A program made the position numbers and the translations under genes. From Dasypus novemcinctus (taxonomy: Eukaryota; Chordata; Mammalia; Cingulata; Dasypodidae), in the NCBI RefSeq assembly GCF_030445035.2, contig NC_080673.1:175813216-175877215 (forward strand): 64,000 nucleotides of DNA, given 5' to 3'. Below the pieces are notes generated by a model that worked only from the letters and a program-made list of their open reading frames with translations, had not been told where the DNA came from and did no database searches. Shown piece after piece: positions 57,516 through 64,000 of the stretch. Every line of letters starts with the position of its first letter. Positions within the stretch are counted from its first letter, which is position 1.

Positions 57516-59086
57516 GAGGAATTTATTCATTTTAATAAAAAATATGTATACAAGAAAATTATTTAGTGAGGAAATTGGCAAATTATTACATATTTTTCAA
57601 CTATCTTTAAAGTCTGCCTTAAAAAAAAGACAGCTGAATTCCCACATATGCTTCTGCATTCAACTTATTGTGATGTGTTGCTTTACTTGAAGTATCTGTA
57701 GAAAATTTGCCCTCCCACAAATGTGTAGTTTGAAAACAGAGACTTTCAGATAATTGTGGATATTCTTTTATACTACACAAACTTAGAAGTCGTGGTTTCC
57801 TAATGGATAGCTTCTCTGTGGAATGTGAAACTTACCATGAATATTTTGTACTCTTTTATATTAAAATTTCTTGGTATCATCAACATCCTGAAAAAATAAT
57901 TTACCAATTCAATTTGATAAAATCATGCATCGTTCATTTAAAAAATATTGGTACACTGAGTTTTCAGATCATCCAAATATTGGCATATTTACTTATCATA
58001 CTAAAATGATGGTTTTTTTGCTTATATAATGGTTGATCTCACCAGAAAGTCTTTAAATACAAGAAGCTCATAAGCCTCTAGTGGTATATATACATTCTCC
58101 AAAATTTAAATTTTCATTTGAAAATCTGGATTTCGTCATTTAAAAAATCAGTCTTTTTCCTTGATTTAACAGGTTCATCCTATCCATTTTTGAGAAATTA
58201 CTTCCCAAATATCCCAGTCTGAATAACCATGTTTTGTTGACAGTCATTTTTAAGTAAAAAATTATTTCCATGAGAAAGTGGTTAGTACAGCTTATAACAA
58301 ACACACAAGTGCTTTCTCTCAAGGCAACCATACTACTTCATACTATAGCGGTAGTGCTTTATGGATAGCATTATTATGTCATGTAGCATATTTAAATGAT
58401 GCACACATGTCTGCATTTAATTAAAAAATGAAAAACACTTCAGAAAAGACATTCTTAAATGAAGTTCATCTAATTTTTTCCTGTCAGTTTGTAGCAGTGC
58501 AAAAAGCAATGATTACTAATAAAGTCTGATGCCATTGTGTTTATTTGTACTAAGGTGCTAGCCATATTATCCAGTATTATTTTTGAATCTTGAGTGCAAA
58601 ATGTCACCCAATGAAACATAAAAATGTGTTTGCATGAAAATTGTTTCAATATCATAGACCTCTCAATTGGTTCCAAGAAGTTCAAGAGGTGCATAGACAA
58701 TTCTCTGAGAATTCCTGTCCTAGCAAATTATTATTATTTTCTTTCTAAAGTTTAATTATCAATATGTTTACAGAGAGTTTAGGTTAATATGACCTACATA
58801 TTTTCTCTCCAGAGTAATAAATCCCAGTTACTTAATTAATTTTTCTCCAATTAGTAATAGGAAAGAACATTCAAAACTCAATGAATCCAGTATTTAATGT
58901 ACATTTTATTACACAATTTGTGGTTAAAGGTTGACTTTAGATTGTACCTTCCACCATAAAATATTTTATCAATTACCCAAATATAAGTGTAATCTTTAAA
59001 TAAAACATTGGCATGTAATTTTGTGTTAGTATTTTAAAATATTCAAAGAAGAAAAAAGTAGCATAGTTGTGAAGGAAACTGAAAAT
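57516..59086. other. Unannotated AT-rich DNA
   Basis: About 1.6 kb with no recognisable gene or repeat. Frames of 61-78 aa are of AT-rich composition. Confidence 0.5.
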
Positions 59087-59102
59087 CTACATTTTATTTT
59101 AA

Positions 59103-59322
59103 TTTATTTATTTTTTAGGTAACTTGGTCAGAGATTGACCTCGTATTTGGGAAAACAACATTCAACTACTGTGCCACACCGGCTCCGCTGAGTTTTTTTT
59201 TTTTTTTTTTTAATTTGTTTGCTTGTTGTTTGTATTTTTGTATTCAGTAGACACTGGGAACCAAAGCCAGGACCTCCCATGTGCAAAGCAAGCACACAAT
59301 TGCTTGAGCCAAATATGCTTCC
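59103..59322 (-). mobile_element. Dimeric DAS-type SINE, antisense
   Basis: A perfect 16-bp duplication, ctacattttattttaa, flanks it at 59087-59102 and 59323-59338. On the minus strand there are two tRNA-like monomers in the same orientation: the first (59215-59322) reads 'atttggctcaagcaattg...ggaggtcctggctttggttccc'; after an internal A run (T run 59190-59212) the second (59103-59189) reads 'gagccggtgtggcacagtagttg...acgaggtcaatctctgacc'. The intact duplication and long A run suggest a fairly young insertion. Confidence 0.9.
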
Positions 59323-59338
59323 CTACATTTTATTTTAA

Positions 59339-60394
59339 AGTTAATATACTAGGTCCTAAATAGTTGTATGTGTGTGTGTGGTTTTTTTAATATTAACTGA
59401 ATTATTTAGCAGTAAGTATATAATCATAATTTGTTAGTAAAAATAATTCTTATCATCATTACAAGTTATAATTTAAGTAAGCATAACTCCTTCAAATATC
59501 TCCTAATAAACATAATTTATTTTAAGATACTTTTTAGGCTCAGGGTACAAATCAACAGACCAAGCAACTATCACTATGTATCACACTTTTTATTTGGGAA
59601 AAAAATCTCTTTGTATTTCCTTTTGCAAACCCTATCTATAATGTGAAGAGAAAAGGATTATATAGCCGATAGAATGTAATGACTGGATAAGCTTTTATCT
59701 TTACCAATTAAATGTATCACTCATCTCCTATTCTTTCAAAATTATTCATTAAATATTTCATTAAGATTTTCAGCTTAAGCTTCATGTACTTTTTTTAACC
59801 AAACATAAAGTATATAACATTTGAAACTAATGTGCTTTTCCTACAATAATGCTATTTTATAAGTTTTAATATAATTTGTTAATGGAATAAAAATATTTCT
59901 TAATATTATTATCAAAATATAGAGTGTTTATAGGTCTATTTTAGGCTTTATAACACATTTTAGAGTATTATTTTGATTGAATAATTCTCATTGTTATTTA
60001 AAATCTTATTTTAATGTTTTATGTTAAAATAACTCAAAAGTCTATATCTAAGATCAATTTCTTTCAATATTTGGTGTGAATTACTGTGACCTAAAATTTA
60101 TGTCAAGAGAAACTTAATAATCAGGAAAAAAAAAAAAGAAAGAAAGAAAGGTGGTAGACACTGGGGAAGAAATGGAAGAAATTGCCTTGCCACTGTACAT
60201 ACAGGGCAATACCTCTAGCAGTGATGAAAGGCACAATGTCAAAAACAAAGCTTTCTTATTTTTTCATTTCTTTGATACTCCAATTTATTTTTCCTTTATT
60301 TAATTTTTCTAAATTTCTATGTATTCTATATCTAACTTTTAAACCCATAACTATATTCCATTTTTCTATTAATGGAATCTGGCAATATATTGTG
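59339..60394. other. Unannotated AT-rich DNA
   Basis: No gene. It contains an A run and (GAAA)n at 60126-60151. Confidence 0.5.
60126..60151. repeat. Poly(A) and (GAAA)n microsatellite
   Basis: A12 followed by three to four GAAA units on the plus strand. Confidence 0.9.
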
Positions 60395-62052
60395 TTTCCT
60401 TTTTGAAGAAGTTTTGGACTACAGAGAGGTTCAACTATGGTGGGGGAGGAGAACTTGTGTGGGGTGTCATTAGTGGAGAGCACATGGTTGGGAGGGAATT
60501 CTCCAGGGCATGTATATGGGGTACATAGAAAGGTTTGGATATTTTCATAGTGGTTTCAGTTGGAAATGACAGATGAAAGAGTGCTGAATTCCTGACCAGG
60601 GGAGCTCTATCACATTCCCCAGTGGAACAACAACAATCCCCTAAGTGCAATGGCAAAGATCAATAAAGATAGAGGGTCCAATGATAAGCCCTTGAAACTG
60701 ATGGCTCTGATTATGAACCTGTGTGCCTGAAATATGAACTAGGCCTATAGTTGTGGGGTGCCTAAGAGTTACCTCCTGAGAGCCGCCATGTTGCTCAAAT
60801 GTGGCCACTCTCTAAGCCAAACTCAGCATGTAGATGCATTGTCTTCCCCCCAGTGTGGGACATGGCTCCCGGGGATGAGCCTCCCTGGTACTGAGGGACT
60901 ACTACCAAGCACCAGCTGATGATGTAACTACAAAAAGACCATGAACAAAGAGGTCAACTCAGACCAACAGAATATCTTGGTCTACATGTAATATCAGGTA
61001 TTAATAACTGCATTTTGACCTTTGATAAAAGGGGGAAATGGAAAGGACAAATGAGTTTATATGGCTATGAATCTCCAAAAAAGAGCCTGGAGGTCATCAG
61101 GGGGTCATGCTTATGCATGCCTCAGCAGGGTATCAGAGACAACCAAGGTAAATGGAAACCCAGGTGCTGATTCTCCTGAGGGCTGCAGTGACCCACAGGT
61201 TCTACGGTCAAGGCAGATGGCTCTGGAGTTCAGGGCCATATCAGTTGGCCCTACTTTGGGGTTTGTGTTCTTGAGTGTGATAGAGTTGGACTCAGATATA
61301 ACCTTTCTACACATGCCTCTTCTGTTACTTTTACAGGACCTGTGGTTGGCATTTGGGTTGGTATATACTCAGGAGACCTGAATCTCTGAACTGTCCATGT
61401 GACAGCCAGGCCCTGGGCCTCAGCAGACTTGCAGCTCCTCCCCTCTGGTTTCTTGGACTTACCCTGGCCAGCTGACAGGGAGTTACAGAGGGTCAACCAC
61501 CACACCAGGGAGCCAAGAGTGCCTACAGCTGCAAGCAGGAAAATTGCATCCATCACCCATGTGAAATCTAAACCCTCTTGATGGGATGTGGACCATCCCA
61601 GTTCCACAAGATGGAGGAATAGAGTATGGATTAGAGTGGACTTACTGGTGATCAGCTGGGGAAATATTGTGATTAGTAAGGGAAGAAATTGTAGTAGTGA
61701 TGTGGAAAGGGTGGCCACGGTGGCTGCTGATGGTCGGGAGAGGGAAGAAGAGATATGGTGTGGGGGCATTTTCAGGATTTGGAGTTGTCCTAGGTGGTGC
61801 TGCAGGGATGGATGCTGGATGTTGTGTGTCCTGTCGTGGCCCACTGGGTGGACTGGGGGAGAGTGAGGACTGCAATGTGGACCACTGTCTATGTGCTGCA
61901 GCAGTTCTCCAGAATGTATTCACCAGGTGCAGTGGATGTGCCACAATGATGGAAGAGTTTCTTGATGTGGGAGGGGTGGCATGGGTGGGGTGGGGGGTAT
62001 ATGGGGACCTCATATTTTTTGAATGTAACATTTAAAAGAAAATATAGAAAAA
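60395..62052 (+). mobile_element. Xenarthran-type L1 3' UTR, sense
   Basis: The longest sense copy of this L1 3' end: 'gggggaggagaacttgtg', 'gtgggacatggctcccggggatgagcc', 'gagtttatatggctatgaatc', the G-rich tract at 61965-62000, then 'ggggacctcatattttttgaatgtaac' and an A-rich end. No ORF2 precedes it, so it is 5'-truncated. The sense and antisense frames in 61061-61866 are discussed under findings; no protein function is visible. Confidence 0.85.
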
Positions 62053-63564
62053 ATACTTGGTGTAATGGCTGTTGGAGGTGAAAAACATAATTCATAAAGA
62101 TATATAAATACAAATAAAAGTAAACTGTATTTATTAAATCATGATGCTTTTTAATATCCAATCCACCTTTTATGCAGTTAATTTTGTTTTTCTAGTAGGT
62201 TACATATTTTCCATAATTCCTGATATTAATCAGGTATATTTTTAATTGGAATATTTTGTATTTTGAAAATTTTCATATTTTTATAATGATTCAAATATGA
62301 TAGAGATACATAATTGTTGTCAACAAAATCCCATAATGAAAGAATTATTTAAACATCCATATTGAATACATTTTACATAATTATTAAATTATTGTATTTG
62401 TCTGAATAAGCAGATTAAAATGTACTTTCTTTCAAAACTATGTTATAATATACAGTTTTTTTAATCTCCTCATCAGTTAATTATCTCTTTTTCTCTTTAT
62501 ACAATCACAATTTGTTTTGAGACTGATTGGGCATTCCTTGATTTCAGGAAGGTTCAACACCTAATCCAGTGCAGTGGTTAAGCAATGATTGTTCTAGAAA
62601 AGTTTTGGTAATCTCACTTAATTTGTTTTTTAATTGGTTGTAAATCAGATATAGTGCCAATTCTAGCTAGTAAGATAAAAGGATAAGTCTTCTTTCACTT
62701 CCTTCCCTCTGCTTCAAAAATGATAACAGATAGATAAAACAATCAATAAAACAAAGCTTCCTCAAGAAAAGAATTATTGCTTTTTGTTGATTCTTTGGGC
62801 CCAGAACCAAATGTGAATGACTAAAAGCACAACAAATATCTTGTCATGATGACACAAAAAGAGGATGAGGACAAAAATTCCCACATTAATAACAGAAGCA
62901 GAAAAAGTAAAAGTGTTTGTGTCACATACATCTCATTGAGTGTTAAACCATGGGAAGTAGATGCATTCCTTCAATAAGCCCCATTTTATTAACATTATTT
63001 TAAGTCTGATTTCTCTGGTAGAGGTCAAAAGCATTTCTAATAAACGTTGAGAAAAGTATTAATGAGGAACCCTTGGCATCACAGAGAAGATTGACACATT
63101 TGGTACACTAGTCTTTTTAGAAAGGGAACATGTAATAACTAATCAGTCTTTGATAATTTTTAAAAAAGGGGTTGCCAAAAAATTATTATAGAATTTTGGC
63201 GTGGTGAAAAAATTTTAAATGTCATGGTCATTCTCAAGCTCAGGAGAAATTGCAATACAGTAATATTTTTGCCCTCTAAACTGTTATAAACTATCACTAA
63301 TTTAGAGTATGAGTAAACAGACATATATCATAATTTCTTAGAACAAATGAAGGAATATAGGCCCTCATCTCTGATGCTCTGTAAACTGGAACTCACTATT
63401 TTCCTCCAGATGATTCTTATACTACATGTAATATGTCACAATCTGACATTCAGAACAAATGATGGTCCCTGCTTTAAACTGTACATTAAATATTAATAAG
63501 AGTTTTTAAAATACATTTGCATTTTAGAATCATGAAGCAAAAATGACTTTAGGTTAAAGATGAT
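62053..63564. other. Unannotated AT-rich DNA
   Basis: About 1.5 kb without a recognisable gene or repeat. Confidence 0.5.
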
Positions 63565-64000
63565 TGTGGCAGTTTGAAGTTCTTTAATGAATCCCCAAAA
63601 GGAAAAGATTGTGTTTCTTTAGCTTATCCATTCCTGTGAATGTGGGACTTTGATTGGACTAAGTCAGTGAGGTGTGAGCCAGCTTGGGTCTCAACTTTCT
63701 TGCTGGGTCTGATAGAAACATAGACACAGAGAGAAAGACCACCTCCTCATTGTATAGATCCAGCCATGTGAGAGAGAAGACTGCAGGGAAACAGAAAGGC
63801 CCTGAGAGGCTGAGAGAGGGCCTGGAGTCTAGAACCAGCAGAGCACAGAAGCACAGAAAGAGGCCCCTGAGGTGCTGGGTCCATGGGGCAGCTCAAGTCT
63901 GAAGAGATGAACTTTACTATGTTTGCCTGATCGCCATGCGGCAGGACTACAGCATCATCAGTTGCTGACTTTGGTGAGAAAGCATCTTTGATGATGCCTT
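63565..64000 (+). mobile_element. MaLR-type LTR, cut by the window end
   Basis: It starts TGTGGCAGTTTGAAGTTC, with 'aatgaatccccaaaaggaaaagattgtgtttc', 'tagacacagagagaaagacc', 'agagaggctg' and 'gccatgcggcaggac'. It is the closest relative of the copy at 5947 and continues beyond 64000. Confidence 0.85.

Noticed and set aside
61251..61844. 197-aa minus-strand ORF as a gene
   Set aside because: It is antisense to an L1 3' UTR and its homologous stretch in the copy at 31 kb is also part of L1.
1..64000. CRISPR arrays, operons, bacterial promoters or terminators
   Set aside because: The content is mammalian interspersed repeats; no regularly spaced direct repeats with unique spacers and no dense gene arrangement are present.
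63565..64000. 72-aa ORF at 63684-63902 as a gene
   Set aside because: It falls inside a MaLR-type LTR closely similar to the one at 5947.

Overview
This window looks like a mammalian, almost certainly xenarthran (armadillo, sloth or anteater), nuclear intergenic or intronic segment. The evidence is the repeat content: tRNA-derived SINEs of the armadillo DAS type, placental L1, MIR and L2, ERVL/MLT2 and MaLR (MLT1-like) LTR elements, a Tigger DNA transposon, and an L1 3' UTR type and MaLR LTR type that I take to be xenarthran lineage variants. The DNA is AT-rich with CpG-poor background. I find no intact host protein-coding gene, no functional RNA gene, no CRISPR array and no bacterial-type signal. 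Nearly all open frames are repeat-derived or chance ORFs. Family names come from recognition by eye; no database search was run.

Layout. 1-5.8 kb: mostly unique AT-rich DNA with an MLT2-like solo LTR (1.8 kb) and a CpG-rich ERVK-type solo LTR (2.5 kb). 5.8-13.7 kb: old antisense L1 DNA invaded by MaLR and MLT2-like LTRs and by a younger L1 that carries a 3' transduced segment, a 5' inversion and a nested MaLR provirus. 13.7-23.3 kb: ancient L2/MIR/L1 fragments, a 177-bp tandem duplication and long stretches without recognisable content. 23.4-33.3 kb: a MaLR provirus, then a four-level nest: L1ME, inside it a MaLR provirus, inside that a Tigger transposon, inside that an L1 3' end; a SINE also sits in the L1ME tail. 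33.3-39.2 kb: unique DNA, an L1 3' UTR, a decayed ERVL-like pol fragment and a 195-bp hAT element. 39.2-49.7 kb: two antisense L1s; the second is split by a 6.8-kb ERVL provirus (minus strand) with recognisable gag, protease, RT, RNase H, integrase and dUTPase remnants, itself hit by a short L1. 49.7-64 kb: MaLR LTRs, a U6-L1 chimeric retrosequence, a tandem repeat array beside an unexplained 113-aa ORF, MLT1 LTRs, three L1 3' UTRs and two SINE insertions with clear target-site duplications.

Nothing here forms a working gene system. The value of the window is its record of retrotransposition. Target-site duplications (TSDs) at many insertions allow relative ordering of events, and several retroposition by-products (twin priming, 3' transduction, template switching onto U6) can be read directly. 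The least explained signals are a 60-bp (20-residue) in-frame tandem repeat in the MaLR internal region, the multi-frame openness of the L1 3' UTR, and the 52.3-53.2 kb ORF plus tandem array.
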